Source: Fusobacteriales bacterium (lineage in GTDB: Bacteria > Fusobacteriota > Fusobacteriia > Fusobacteriales > Fusobacteriaceae). Taken from it: a stretch of DNA of 45,990 nt. The notes under the pieces are model-generated. The model saw only the letters and a list, made by a program, of their open reading frames with translations, was not told the DNA's origin and searched no databases. Shown here in pieces: positions 28,139-37,782 of the stretch (positions are counted from its first letter, which is position 1; each line of letters opens with the position of its first letter). The translations under genes and the position numbers were made by a program. The stretch is taken from NCBI GenBank assembly GCA_020063625.1, contig JAICDD010000007.1:1-45990 (forward strand), given 5' to 3'.

Positions 28139-28689
28139 TGAAAGGTAGATTATTTATAGTATCTGGTCCTAGTGGTGCGGGAAAATCAACAGTTACAAAG
28201 CTAGTTAGGAAAGAACTTGATATGACATTAGCTGTGTCTGCAACAACAAGAAAACCAAGAGTAGGTGAAGTAGATACAGTAGATTATCACTTTTATACTA
28301 TGGAACAATTTCAAGAAGCAATAAAAAATGATGAGTTTCTTGAATATGCAAATGTACATGGAAATTATTATGGTACATTAAAAAAAGAAGTAGAAAAAAA
28401 ATTAGAAAATGGAGAAGATGTAATACTTGAAATAGATGTGCAAGGCGGACTTCAAGTAAAGGAAAAGTTTCCAGATGCTAAACTTATCTTTTTTAAAGCA
28501 CCAAGTGCAGAAGAATTAGAAAAAAGACTTAGAGGAAGAAATACGGATAGTGAAGAAGTAATTCAAACTAGATTAAAAAATTCTTTAAAAGAGATGGAAT
28601 ATGAAAAATATTATGATGAAGTAATAGTAAATGAGAATGTAGAAAGTTCAATAAAAAAATTAATAGAAATAATAAAGAGAGGAAAATAG
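28138..28689 (+). CDS. gmk: Guanylate kinase
   Basis: Gmk phosphorylates GMP to GDP with ATP in nucleotide metabolism. The 183-residue protein has the P-loop GPSGAGKST at 10-18. The GMP-binding region follows, with SATTRKPRVGEVDTVDYHF and LEYANVHGNYYGT, then the lid with RLRGRNTDSEE. It overlaps remA by one base. rpoZ follows after 9 bases behind AGGAGG. The gmk-rpoZ pair is common across bacteria. Confidence 0.97.
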   Translation: MKGRLFIVSGPSGAGKSTVTKLVRKELDMTLAVSATTRKPRVGEVDTVDYHFYTMEQFQEAIKNDEFLEYANVHGNYYGTLKKEVEKKLENGEDVILEIDVQGGLQVKEKFPDAKLIFFKAPSAEELEKRLRGRNTDSEEVIQTRLKNSLKEMEYEKYYDEVIVNENVESSIKKLIEIIKRGK

Positions 28690-28698
28690 GAGGGGAAA

Positions 28699-28950
28699 AT
28701 GAATAAAATAGAGAATAAAAAGAAAATGTATGACGAATTATTAGAAAAGATACCAAATAAATATATACTAACAATAGTAGCGGGAAGAAGAGGAAGAAAC
28801 TTATTAAGAGGAGAAAGTCCAGTAGTAAAAGTAGGACCAAAATCTACAATGGTACAGACAGTATTTAAAGAAATTTTAAATGATAAAATTACTTATACTG
28901 ATAAACCATTAAAAGAAGAGAGTCAAAATGAAACAAGTGAAGATAAATAA
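28699..28950 (+). CDS. rpoZ: RNA polymerase omega subunit
   Basis: Omega stabilises the beta' subunit during polymerase assembly. The 83-residue protein is short and divergent. It has YDELLEKIPNKYILTIVAGRRGRNLL near the start, split as the helix and the conserved KR-type arginine stretch, and an acidic tail. Position directly after gmk supports the call. The 3' end overlaps apbE by 23 bases. Confidence 0.88.
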   Translation: MNKIENKKKMYDELLEKIPNKYILTIVAGRRGRNLLRGESPVVKVGPKSTMVQTVFKEILNDKITYTDKPLKEESQNETSEDK

Positions 28951-29926
28951 AATAATTATATTATTTTTAATGATTGTAATTTTAGGATGTGGAACTAAAG
29001 TAGAAAAATATGAAAAAACAGAGTTTGCTTTTGGGACTTTAATTAAAATAATAATTTACGAAAAAAATATAAAATTAGCTGAAGAAGCTACAAATAAAGC
29101 ATTTGAAGAAATAAAACGTATAGATACTAATTATAATACTAAAGTGGAAAATAGCTTGTTTTATAAACTGAATTCATCTAAAAATAAAGAGATAATCTTA
29201 GCTGAAGAAGCTAAAATTTTAATGAAAAAAGTATTAGAAGTTTCTAAAGAAAGTGATGAAATGTATGATATTACAGTTTCCCCATTATTAGAGTTATGGG
29301 GATTTTATAATGAAGAAGCTAAAGTAAAAATTCCATCTAAAGAAGAATTAGAAAACACATTAAAATTAGTAAATTATAAAAATATTATTATAGATAATAA
29401 TAAAATGTATTTAAAAAATAAAGAGCAAAAAATAGATACAGGTTCTTTTTTAAAAGGATATGCTATTTATAAAGCAAAAGAAGTATTAAAATCAGAAGGA
29501 ATAAATTCAGCATTTATATCAGCACTATCAAGTATAGAGCTTATAGGAGATAAACAAGGAAAAAATTGGAGAATAGGTCTTCAAAATCCTAATAATCCAA
29601 AAGAAATATTAAAAATACTTTCTATATCAGATAGAGCAATAGGAGTATCAGGTGATTATCAAACATATGTAGAAATTGATGGTAAGAGATATCATCATAT
29701 TTTAAATCCTAAAACTGGATATCCTTCTAGTGAAAATAAAATGGTGGTTATTGTAGCTGATAATGCTTTTCTTGCTGATATATATTCTACAGCTCTTTTT
29801 TCATTTAATTATAAAAAAATATTTGATTTTATTAAGAAATATAATGGTATGGAAGCTTTTGTAGTAGATAAAAATAATAATATACATATAAGTGATGGGT
29901 TAAAAGAAAATATAGTAGAACCTTAA
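28928..29926 (+). CDS. apbE: FAD:protein FMN transferase, lipoprotein
   Basis: ApbE attaches FMN covalently to threonines of membrane redox proteins such as the Rnf and Nqr subunits. The 332-residue protein starts with a lipoprotein signal; the lipobox VILGC gives cysteine 21, so it is probably tethered to a membrane outside the cytoplasm. DTGSFLKGYA and HHILNPKTGYPS mark the FAD-binding and catalytic regions. The start lies inside rpoZ, so translation is coupled to it. No Rnf or Nqr genes are in the window. Confidence 0.94.
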   Translation: MKQVKINKIIILFLMIVILGCGTKVEKYEKTEFAFGTLIKIIIYEKNIKLAEEATNKAFEEIKRIDTNYNTKVENSLFYKLNSSKNKEIILAEEAKILMKKVLEVSKESDEMYDITVSPLLELWGFYNEEAKVKIPSKEELENTLKLVNYKNIIIDNNKMYLKNKEQKIDTGSFLKGYAIYKAKEVLKSEGINSAFISALSSIELIGDKQGKNWRIGLQNPNNPKEILKILSISDRAIGVSGDYQTYVEIDGKRYHHILNPKTGYPSSENKMVVIVADNAFLADIYSTALFSFNYKKIFDFIKKYNGMEAFVVDKNNNIHISDGLKENIVEP

Positions 29927-29954
29927 AAAAATCTTAAAACTAAACAAATATAAC

Positions 29955-29983
29955 TTGAATATATTCAAAAAATGTACTATAAT
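29955..29983 (+). promoter_or_regulatory. Sigma-70 promoter of dnaG-rpoD
   Basis: TTGAAT (29955-29960), a 17-base spacer and the perfect -10 box TATAAT (29978-29983), about 38 bases before the dnaG start codon. Confidence 0.78.
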
Positions 29984-30020
29984 TTATAATGGTATTTAAT
30001 CTATTTTTTGAGGTAAAATA

Positions 30021-31811
30021 ATGAGGCTAAAATTTCGAGAAGAAGATATACAAAAGCTTTTAGACAATGTAAATATAGTAGATGTAGTTTCTGAATATGT
30101 TCCATTACAAAAAACAGGGGCTAATTATAAAGGATTGTGTCCTTTTCATCAGGATAGGAATCCATCTTTTATGATTAGTCCTTCTAAAAATATATCTAAA
30201 TGTTTTGTATGTGGAAAAGGTGGAAATCCTATTACTTTTTATAAAGAGTATCATAAGATATCATATGAAGAGGCAGTACTAGAACTTGCTAAAAAATATA
30301 ATATAAATATAAAAGTAATAGGTAAATACAATAAAATCAATGAAAAAAATAGTATTTATTATGAAATATTAAATGAAGCTTTAGAATTTTATAAAGAGAA
30401 TATTTTTAAAAATGATGGTAGAAGTGCATTAGATTACCTATATAAAAGAGGATTTAGTGTTGATTTTATAAAAAAATATAATATTGGATATTCATTAAAC
30501 AACTGGAATAGTTTATATGAATACTTGTTAAATAAGTCTTATAACATAGAAGATATAAAAGCTGTAGGACTTATTAAGCAAGGTGAAAATGGATATTATG
30601 ATACTTTTAGAGATAGGATAATGTTTCCTATATATTCTGTTTCAGGAAATATAATAGGATTTGGTGGACGGATATTAGAAGATAGAAAAGATATTGCTAA
30701 ATATCTAAACTCACCAGAAACCGTTGTATTTAATAAAGGTAGAAATCTTTATGGAATAGAAGAAAAGGGTTTTGAAATAAAAAAGAAAAATTATGCTATT
30801 CTTATGGAAGGATACATGGATGTACTTAGAGCAAAAAGCTTTGGATTTAATACAGCTATAGCATCTCTTGGGACATCACTTACAGAAAGTCAAGCAAAAT
30901 TATTAAAAAAATTTACTTCTAATGTAATAATAGCATATGATATGGATAATGCAGGACAAGAAGCAACTGAAAGAGCTATAATGATATTGAAATCTAATGG
31001 ATTTAATATCAAAATTGTAACATATAAAGATGCAAAAGATCCAGATGAATTACTTACAAAATTTGGAAAAGCTAAATTTTTAGAAGCAATAAAAGAATCA
31101 AAAGAAGATTTTCAATTTTTATATGAAAAATATGTAAATTTATATAACATAAATGATATAGTAGGGAAAAAAAAGTTTATAGAACATTTTAAAGAATTTT
31201 TTCAAAATATAAATAGTGAGCTGGAAAAAAATTTATATATAGAAAAATTTTCTAAGCAAATAGATATAGAAATAGATGTATTAAAAGATATACTTATAGA
31301 TAAAAATAAAAAGACTAGAGTATATAATACAGAAATAATAAATAATTTTGTAGAAAAACAAAAAATAAAAAAAAGAGATAAGATAGAAGAAGATATAATT
31401 AGAATATTTTTTTTGAATAAAGATTATATAGAGTATTTTAAATCTTATGAATTTAAAGATGAATATTTTAATTTAATAAAAAATTATATGTTAAAAAAAG
31501 ATAAAGGATTGAAAGAAATATTAAATTCTAATGAATTTAGTGAAGAAAATAAAAAAGAGATTTTAGATATAGTAAATCTTAATTTTAAGCTTTCAAATAA
31601 TGAAGAAAAAGAAAAATTTTTTTTAGATACCCTTATTGCATTCATTCGTAGAGATATAAAAGAAAAAATGAAAAAATATAGAGAAACTAATGATACAATG
31701 AGTTATTTTAAATTAAAAATAGAATTTGAAAAACTAAAAAATCTTCAACTAAAAGAAGAGATACTAAAATTTTATAATCAATATATTTTGAGTAATATTG
31801 AGAAAGAATAA
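30021..31811 (+). CDS. dnaG: DNA primase
   Basis: DnaG makes RNA primers for replication and works with the DnaB helicase. The 596-residue protein has an N-terminal CHC2 zinc finger (C40, H43, C61, C64). The TOPRIM catalytic core follows, with LMEGYMDVL and IIAYDMDNAGQEA, and a helicase-binding tail makes up the rest. GAGG lies before the ATG. rpoD follows after 48 bases. This is the dnaG-rpoD part of the macromolecular synthesis operon; rpsU is not beside it. Confidence 0.97.
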   Translation: MRLKFREEDIQKLLDNVNIVDVVSEYVPLQKTGANYKGLCPFHQDRNPSFMISPSKNISKCFVCGKGGNPITFYKEYHKISYEEAVLELAKKYNINIKVIGKYNKINEKNSIYYEILNEALEFYKENIFKNDGRSALDYLYKRGFSVDFIKKYNIGYSLNNWNSLYEYLLNKSYNIEDIKAVGLIKQGENGYYDTFRDRIMFPIYSVSGNIIGFGGRILEDRKDIAKYLNSPETVVFNKGRNLYGIEEKGFEIKKKNYAILMEGYMDVLRAKSFGFNTAIASLGTSLTESQAKLLKKFTSNVIIAYDMDNAGQEATERAIMILKSNGFNIKIVTYKDAKDPDELLTKFGKAKFLEAIKESKEDFQFLYEKYVNLYNINDIVGKKKFIEHFKEFFQNINSELEKNLYIEKFSKQIDIEIDVLKDILIDKNKKTRVYNTEIINNFVEKQKIKKRDKIEEDIIRIFFLNKDYIEYFKSYEFKDEYFNLIKNYMLKKDKGLKEILNSNEFSEENKKEILDIVNLNFKLSNNEEKEKFFLDTLIAFIRRDIKEKMKKYRETNDTMSYFKLKIEFEKLKNLQLKEEILKFYNQYILSNIEKE

Positions 31812-31859
31812 TCTTGCATTTAATATTTATTTATCATAGATTAAGGAGGAAGCAGGATA

Positions 31860-33047
31860 ATGAGAGAGTTTATAAAAAATGAAAAAGTTCTTGCTTTAGT
31901 AAAGAAAGCAATGGAAAAAGGTAAGATATCTTATGAAGAGATAAACAAAGATTTGCCTGACAACTTTCCTGCGGAACAAGTTGAAATTTTAATTGAAGGA
32001 ATGGAAAAGCAAGGAATAAAAATAGTCTCAAATAAAGAAATAGAAGAAGAATCAAAAGATGAAAAATCTTTAAAAGAAGAAACATCTAAAGAAGAATCAG
32101 TAGATGAAAAAATAGTAGAAATTACTGATGAAGATGATGAAGATTTTAATTTTGAAGAAGAATTAGAAGAATTAGAAAAATTAGAAAATGATGCAATATC
32201 ATTAGGTAGTGGAATAGATATGGTCGATGAGCCTATAAAAATGTATCTTAGAGAAATAGGTCAAATACCATTACTTACTCATGAAGAAGAGATAAGACTT
32301 GCTAAAGGGGCTGCAGAAGGGGATGAGTATTGTAAACAACAACTTATAGAAGCTAACTTAAGACTTGTTGTAAGTATTGCTAAAAAACATACAAATAGAG
32401 GATTAAAACTTCTTGATCTTATTCAAGAAGGAAATATGGGACTTATGAAAGCTGTTGAAAAATTTGAATATCAAAAAGGATATAAATTTTCAACATATGC
32501 AACTTGGTGGATACGTCAAGCAATAACAAGAGCTATAGCAGACCAAGGTAGAACTATAAGAATTCCTGTACATATGATAGAAACTATAAATAAAATAAAA
32601 AAAGAGAGTAGAATATATCTTCAAGAAACAGGAAAAGAAGCTACTCCAGAAGTTTTAGCTAAAAGACTTAATATGGAAGTAGAAAAAGTAAAACAAATAT
32701 TAGAGATGAATCAAGACCCTATTTCACTTGAAACACCAGTTGGAAGTGAAGAAGATAGTGAACTTGGAGATTTTGTAGAAGATAATAAAATACTTAGTCC
32801 ATATGAAGAAGCTAATAGAAATTTATTAAAAGATCAATTAAGTGAGGTACTTCGAACTTTAAGTGATAGAGAAGAAAAAGTACTTAGATTTAGATATGGA
32901 CTTGATGATGGATGCCCAAGAACTCTAGAAGAAGTAGGGAAAATATTTAAAGTAACTAGAGAAAGAATAAGACAAATAGAAGTAAAAGCACTTCGAAAAT
33001 TAAGACATCCAAGTAGAAGAAAAAAACTAGAAGATTTTAGAAGCTAA
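31860..33047 (+). CDS. rpoD: Primary sigma factor RpoD (SigA)
   Basis: This is the housekeeping sigma factor, 395 residues. An acidic linker (about 60-110) separates a short region 1.1 from the conserved core. Region 1.2 has [11 protein letters not shown]-type sequence ([16 protein letters not shown]). Regions 2.3-2.4 show [20 protein letters not shown], and region 4.2 shows [20 protein letters not shown]. All residues known to contact the -10 and -35 boxes in sigma-70 are kept. AAGGAGG precedes the ATG. A terminator follows, then a second sigma gene. Confidence 0.97.
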   Translation: MREFIKNEKVLALVKKAMEKGKISYEEINKDLPDNFPAEQVEILIEGMEKQGIKIVSNKEIEEESKDEKSLKEETSKEESVDEKIVEITDEDDEDFNFEEELEELEKLENDAISLGSGIDMVDEPIKMYLREIGQIPLLTHEEEIRLAKGAAEGDEYCKQQLIEANLRLVVSIAKKHTNRGLKLLDLIQEGNMGLMKAVEKFEYQKGYKFSTYATWWIRQAITRAIADQGRTIRIPVHMIETINKIKKESRIYLQETGKEATPEVLAKRLNMEVEKVKQILEMNQDPISLETPVGSEEDSELGDFVEDNKILSPYEEANRNLLKDQLSEVLRTLSDREEKVLRFRYGLDDGCPRTLEEVGKIFKVTRERIRQIEVKALRKLRHPSRRKKLEDFRS

Positions 33048-33071
33048 AAGGCGCAAAATTTTGTGCCTTTT
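33046..33071 (+). terminator. Terminator after rpoD
   Basis: Arms 33046-33056 and 33061-33071 pair with one G-T pair around the loop AATT. The right arm ends in TTTT, followed by more A and T. It separates rpoD from the second sigma gene. Confidence 0.75.
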
Positions 33072-33147
33072 ATTAATTTAAAAAAGGAAAAATGTATATT
33101 TTTAATAATAATATAAAAGATAATTATAGATAAAGGGGAGATAAGAG

Positions 33148-34164
33148 ATGATAAATTTAGAGGAAATAATAAAGAAAAAACAAATTAAGCAATCAGAATT
33201 TGAAGATTTTATGGAAAAATGTGAATTATCAGAAAAAGAATATTGTGAAATAATAGATAAGATTGTAGAGTCAAATGTAGAAATAATAAGTGATGACGAT
33301 AATTTTGAAGATGAAGAAGAAAACATTGTTTCATTTTCAGAAAATTATTATACACAAGATATATTAAACCAATATTTTCATGATATATCTAATTATGAAT
33401 TACTTACAAAAGAAGAGGAAAGAGAGTATTTAAAAAAAGCTAAAGAGGGAGATGAAGAAGCAAAAGAGAAAATAATTACATCAAATCTTAGACTTGTAGC
33501 TAAAATAGCACTTCATTATAGTAGAGCAGGAGTATACTATTTAGACCTTATCCAAGAAGGGACAATAGGTTTAATAAATGCAATAGATAAATTTGATTTA
33601 TCAAAAAATTATAAATTTTCAACATATGCTACATGGTGGATAAAAAAAGAGATTATAGATGCTCTTAAAAAAAGAGTAAATATGATAAAAATACCAAATT
33701 ATATATTTTTAATCCATAAAAAGATTGATATGTTTGAAAATGATTATTTAAATAAAAATAATAAAAAACCTGAAATAAAAGAGATAGCTAAAGCATTAAA
33801 TATAAGTGAAGAAGATATATTAAAAGTAAAAAATGCAATAGATATGAATATGGTAGATATGAAAGTAGAAACAAGTAAAGAAAGTGATGACCATTATGAT
33901 ATAAAAGATTATAGTACAGTTGAAGAAATAGATAAAGATATAGAAAAATTATTAAAACAGAAAAAAATCTCAACATTATTAAAAAAATTAAATAGTAGAG
34001 AAAAGAAAATAATAGAAATGTATTATGGATTATCAGTAGAAGGAAAATTTACATTTAAAGAAATAGGAAGTGAATTAAATATATCAGCAGAAAGAGTAAG
34101 AGTATTGAAAGAGAGAGCTTTAAATAAACTAAAATATGTAGGAGAAAGACTTTGGGAGGAGTAA
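33148..34164 (+). CDS. Second RpoD-like (group 2-type) sigma factor
   Basis: This 338-residue protein has regions 1.2 to 4.2 of the RpoD family but differs at promoter-reading positions. Region 2.3 keeps KFSTYATWW (W163, W164). In region 2.4, however, the residues aligned with E. coli Q437 and T440 are K167 and I170. In region 4.2 the sequence is ISAERVRVLKERAL, so R584 becomes A and Q589 becomes V. It begins with an acidic N-terminus. The gene lies directly after rpoD, behind a terminator, with GGGGAG before the ATG. It overlaps the Nif3-type gene by one base. A different -10 preference is inferred. Its regulon is unknown. Confidence 0.88.
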   Translation: MINLEEIIKKKQIKQSEFEDFMEKCELSEKEYCEIIDKIVESNVEIISDDDNFEDEEENIVSFSENYYTQDILNQYFHDISNYELLTKEEEREYLKKAKEGDEEAKEKIITSNLRLVAKIALHYSRAGVYYLDLIQEGTIGLINAIDKFDLSKNYKFSTYATWWIKKEIIDALKKRVNMIKIPNYIFLIHKKIDMFENDYLNKNNKKPEIKEIAKALNISEEDILKVKNAIDMNMVDMKVETSKESDDHYDIKDYSTVEEIDKDIEKLLKQKKISTLLKKLNSREKKIIEMYYGLSVEGKFTFKEIGSELNISAERVRVLKERALNKLKYVGERLWEE

Positions 34165-35132
34165 TGATACTAAAAGATATTATAAATATATTAGAAAAAA
34201 AATATCCTAAATATTTAGCAGAAGAATGGGATAATGTAGGTCTTTTAATAGGTGATGAAAAAAAAGATATACAAAAGATACAGATATCTCTAGATATAAC
34301 AGAAAATGCAGTAGAAAATGCTATAAAAAATAATGTAGATTTAATAATTTCACATCATCCTTTTATTTTTAGTGGGATAAAACAGATAAATACAAATACT
34401 ATATTAGGAGATAAAATAATAAAACTTATAAAAAATGATATAGCAGTTTATTCTATGCATACAAATTTAGATGCAGCAAAATATGGATTAAATGATTTTA
34501 TTTGTAAAAAATTAGGAGTAGAAAAGAGTAAGATAGTTTCAGAAGATATAGTGAATTTATATAAAATAAAATTTGAATACAATGAAAAAATACTTAAAAA
34601 GTTAGAAAAATATAATTTTTATAATCAAAAAAACAATGTACAAACTATAGAGATTTTTGATACAATAGAAAATATAAACAAAGTTGTTTCTTTATTAAAT
34701 TCAGTTGGGATAACTTATGAATTATTAAAATTAGAAAATAAGTTAAAATTAAATACTGGACTAGGAAGAATATATAATTTAAAAGAAGAAGTTAAATTAT
34801 TAGATTATATTGAAGTAATTAAAGAAAAACTTAATATAAATAATGTAAGATTAGTATATAATGAAAATAAACTTATAAAAAAAGTAGCTATTGTAAATGG
34901 AAGTGGAATGTCATTTCTTAAAAAAGTAAAAAAAGAGAAAGTAGATTTATTTATTACAGGTGATATTAAATATCATGAAGCATTAGATTGCTATGAAGAA
35001 GGATTTTCCATTGTAGACATTGGACATTATGAAAGTGAGCATTTTTTTAATGAACTTATATTAGAAGATTTAAAAGAAACAAAATTAGATATTATAGTAT
35101 TTAATGACAAGAAGATTTTTAACTATTTATAG
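34164..35132 (+). CDS. Nif3-like (DUF34/YqfO family) metal-binding protein
   Basis: The Nif3/DUF34 family is widespread, with a dinuclear metal site; its role is not settled (GTP cyclohydrolase-related and metal-chaperone ideas exist). The 322-residue protein has the metal-binding HH in SHHPFIFSGI, then SMHTNLDAA. Near the end it has GDIKYHEALD and DIGHYESEHF. A middle insertion of about 80 residues (around 125-205) corresponds to the PII-like domain of YqfO. The ATG at 34164 overlaps the sigma stop codon and follows GGAGGA. An earlier in-frame start at 34152 would overlap that site. Confidence 0.92.
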   Translation: MILKDIINILEKKYPKYLAEEWDNVGLLIGDEKKDIQKIQISLDITENAVENAIKNNVDLIISHHPFIFSGIKQINTNTILGDKIIKLIKNDIAVYSMHTNLDAAKYGLNDFICKKLGVEKSKIVSEDIVNLYKIKFEYNEKILKKLEKYNFYNQKNNVQTIEIFDTIENINKVVSLLNSVGITYELLKLENKLKLNTGLGRIYNLKEEVKLLDYIEVIKEKLNINNVRLVYNENKLIKKVAIVNGSGMSFLKKVKKEKVDLFITGDIKYHEALDCYEEGFSIVDIGHYESEHFFNELILEDLKETKLDIIVFNDKKIFNYL

Positions 35133-35145
35133 AGGAGTTTACTAT

Positions 35146-35844
35146 ATGCTGAAAAGATTATTTTTTATTTATTTAATATTGATAACAACTATTTATGCAA
35201 ATATTGAAAAAGATGAGTTGAATTTTTTTAATAAAGAACAAATAAGTAAAATAAATAAAAAAATAGAAACTATTGAAAAAGAACGAAAAGTTAATATCAA
35301 TGTGTTTATATTAAAAGAAGAACCAGAAAACCAATTGATAAAAGATAAAAAAAGTGTTATAATACTTCTGTTTAAAAAAGAAAATGGAAATATAGGTATA
35401 AATCTTAAATTTACAAATGATATAAATATTGTTGATTATAAAAGCGAAATTGATAATTTATTAGATGAATTGTCACCTCTTATTATTAATCAAGAATATG
35501 AGGATTTTATTTATGAGCTTTTAGCTAATATTACTGATATTTTAATATTTGTAGAAAAAGATAGTATTGAAGCACAAACTACAATAGAAAAAAATAGAGA
35601 AAATAAAAAAATAATAGTAAAAAATATATTAAATGTAATATTAATAATATTTTTAGTTACAATATTAAGCTTTGGAATATATGCACTATATTTAGTTTAT
35701 ATAAAAACAAGAGATAAAACAAGATGTAAAGAGTGTAATGTAAATATGCATATAGTAGATAAAATAGAAAGTAAAAATGGAATAATAAAAATATATGAAT
35801 GTCCAAAATGTAAAAAAATAAAGCAGGTAGTAGAAAAGAAATAG
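35146..35844 (+). CDS. Membrane-anchored protein with extracytoplasmic domain and C-terminal zinc ribbon
   Basis: Function unknown. The 232-residue protein begins with a signal-like hydrophobic stretch (about 5-18). A domain of about 130 residues follows, with IEKERKVNINVFIL and a pattern loosely like the TPM fold, though I am not sure. A membrane segment spans about 158-185. The tail then holds CKEC (C194, C197) and CPKC (C219, C222), a likely zinc ribbon in the cytoplasm. The start is ATG 35146 behind GAGGAG. It follows the Nif3-type gene by 13 bases. The rnpB gene begins at its stop codon. Confidence 0.72.
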   Translation: MLKRLFFIYLILITTIYANIEKDELNFFNKEQISKINKKIETIEKERKVNINVFILKEEPENQLIKDKKSVIILLFKKENGNIGINLKFTNDINIVDYKSEIDNLLDELSPLIINQEYEDFIYELLANITDILIFVEKDSIEAQTTIEKNRENKKIIVKNILNVILIIFLVTILSFGIYALYLVYIKTRDKTRCKECNVNMHIVDKIESKNGIIKIYECPKCKKIKQVVEKK

Positions 35845-36191
35845 GTATTAGAGATAATCGCATGAGTAATCATGAGGAACGTCCGGACTCCGTAGGGCAA
35901 AGAGGGCAGATAACGTCTGCTGAGAGTAATCTTAAGGAAAGTGCCACAGAAAACAAACCGCCAAAGTTAAAGTAATTTAACATGGTAAGGGTGAAAAGGT
36001 GGTGTAAGAGACCACCAGTATTTTACGAAAGTAAAATAGCTAGGTAAACCCCCTCTGGAGCAAGACCAAGAATTGAGATATATAGGAAATTGCCCGTTTC
36101 TGTCTCTGATGGTAGGTCGCTTGAACTTATAGGTAACTATAAGTCTAGATAAATGATTATCAAATACAAAATCCGGCGTATACTAATACCT
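35843..36191 (+). ncRNA. rnpB: RNase P RNA
   Basis: The catalytic RNA trims tRNA 5' ends. Helix P1 pairs AGGTATTA (35843-35850) with TAATACCT (36184-36191). P2 pairs GATAATC (35853-35859) with GATTATC (36155-36161), and P3 pairs CATGA with TCATG. The universal GGAACGTCCGGACTCC and ACAGAAAACAAACCGCC sections are present, as is the 3' ATCCGGCGTAT. The predicted 5' end overlaps the stop codon of the gene before it. I see no good promoter close upstream. A terminator follows at 36207. Confidence 0.95.
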
Positions 36192-36206
36192 TTTTAAAAT
36201 AAATAC

Positions 36207-36233
36207 AAAACTCCCCTAATTTAGGGGAGTTTT
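36207..36233. terminator. Bidirectional terminator for rnpB and malQ
   Basis: Arms 36207-36218 and 36222-36233 are perfect 12-bp complements around a three-base loop. A run of T follows on the plus strand to 36237, and a weaker T run (TTTTGTATTT) follows on the minus strand. It ends rnpB and, read the other way, malQ. Confidence 0.9.
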
Positions 36234-36235
36234 TT

Positions 36236-37732
36236 TTATCTAAAATATAGTTTTGTTAAATCTCTTAATTTAAGAGCTAATTTTTTATTTAATTGACCTT
36301 TTATATATCTCCATTGCCAGTTACCAGCTGCTAATCCTGGAGTATTCATTCTTGATTCATTTCCTAATCCTAAAATATCTTGAAGTGGAGCAATAGCTAT
36401 ATTTGCTACAGAAGCCCAAGCTGCTGTAATAAATTCCCAATGAACATCATAAGAAGATTTTTTTATACCAAGGTATTTTTTTGCAAACTCTCTATCATCA
36501 GGATTTGCATTTGTATACCATCCAATTATAGGTTCGTTATCATGAGTCCCTGTATAAACACAAGTATTTTTAGAATATATATGTGGCAAGTGATTACTTT
36601 CATCTTTTGAATCAAATGCAAATTGAAGTATTTTCATACCAGGGAAATTGAAATAATCTCTAAGTTCTTCTACATCAGGAGTTATTACTCCTAAATCTTC
36701 TGCTATAATAGGAAGTTTTCCAAGAGCATCTCTTATTGCTTGGAAAAGCTCTTTTCCTGGTGCAGGAACCCATTCACCATTAATTGCTGTATCTTCATTA
36801 GCTGGTACAGCCCAATAAGCTGCAAAGCCTCTAAAATGATCTATTCTAATAATATCTGAAAGTTTTAAGTTAGCTTTAACTCTATCTATCCACCATTTAA
36901 AATTGTGCTCTTTCATATAGTCCCAATTATATAATGGATTTCCCCATAATTGTCCTGTAGCACTAAAGTAATCAGGTGGAACACCGGCTACTTTAACAGG
37001 TTTTCTCTCTTCGTCAAATAAAAATAGTTCAGGATGTGACCATGCATCAGAACTATCAAAAGCAACAAATATAGGAATATCTCCAATAATTTTTATTCCA
37101 TTTCTATTTGCATAAGCTTTTAATTCACTCCATTGTTTAAAGAATGTATATTGTAAGAATTTTCTGTAATTTATTTCATCTTTTAATTCATTTGTATAAT
37201 GAGCTATTGATTCAGGTTTTCTAAAAACAATATCTCTATCATCCCATTCAACCCAACATTTTCCACCAAAATGGTCTTTTACAGCTCTATAAAGTGCATA
37301 ATCTTCTAACCATTCTTTGTTTTCTTCACAAAAAACTTCAAATTTACTATTTAATATAGCATCATTTTTAGCTTTGAAATTTTCATATGCTTTTTTTAAT
37401 AATGGCATTTTAAAATTAATAACACGACCATAATCAATATAATTATTATCAAATGGTTCTTCGAAAACTAAATCTTCATTTGTTAATAATCCTTCTTTTT
37501 TTAAGATATCTAAGCTAATTAATAAAGGATTTCCTGCAAATGCTGAAAAACATTGATAAGGTGAATCACCATATCCAGTAGGTCCTAATGGGAAAGTTTG
37601 CCATAATTTTTGACCTGACAAAATTAAAAAATCAATAAATTCATATGCTTCTTTTCCAAGCTCTCCAATACCATATTTACCTGGTAATGAAGTAGGATGA
37701 AGCAAAATACCGCTGCTTCTGCTAAATTCCAT
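36236..37732 (-). CDS. malQ: 4-alpha-glucanotransferase (amylomaltase)
   Basis: MalQ moves maltosyl and longer units between alpha-1,4-glucans during maltodextrin or glycogen use, in the cytoplasm. The 498-residue GH77 protein opens with RSSGILLHPTSLPG. It carries the catalytic regions IIRIDHFRG (nucleophile Asp), IIAEDLG (acid/base Glu) and YTGTHDNEP (third carboxylate). CCTCCTT on the plus strand (37743-37749) is its ribosome-binding site. It is transcribed alone, divergent from hldD, from a promoter with a palindrome in its spacer. No glycogen or maltose genes are adjacent. Confidence 0.97.
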   Translation of the reverse strand: MEFSRSSGILLHPTSLPGKYGIGELGKEAYEFIDFLILSGQKLWQTFPLGPTGYGDSPYQCFSAFAGNPLLISLDILKKEGLLTNEDLVFEEPFDNNYIDYGRVINFKMPLLKKAYENFKAKNDAILNSKFEVFCEENKEWLEDYALYRAVKDHFGGKCWVEWDDRDIVFRKPESIAHYTNELKDEINYRKFLQYTFFKQWSELKAYANRNGIKIIGDIPIFVAFDSSDAWSHPELFLFDEERKPVKVAGVPPDYFSATGQLWGNPLYNWDYMKEHNFKWWIDRVKANLKLSDIIRIDHFRGFAAYWAVPANEDTAINGEWVPAPGKELFQAIRDALGKLPIIAEDLGVITPDVEELRDYFNFPGMKILQFAFDSKDESNHLPHIYSKNTCVYTGTHDNEPIIGWYTNANPDDREFAKKYLGIKKSSYDVHWEFITAAWASVANIAIAPLQDILGLGNESRMNTPGLAAGNWQWRYIKGQLNKKLALKLRDLTKLYFR

Positions 37733-37782
37733 CTCTCTGTTTCCTCCTTACAAAAATATAAAATGTGTTAAACTGCACTAAT

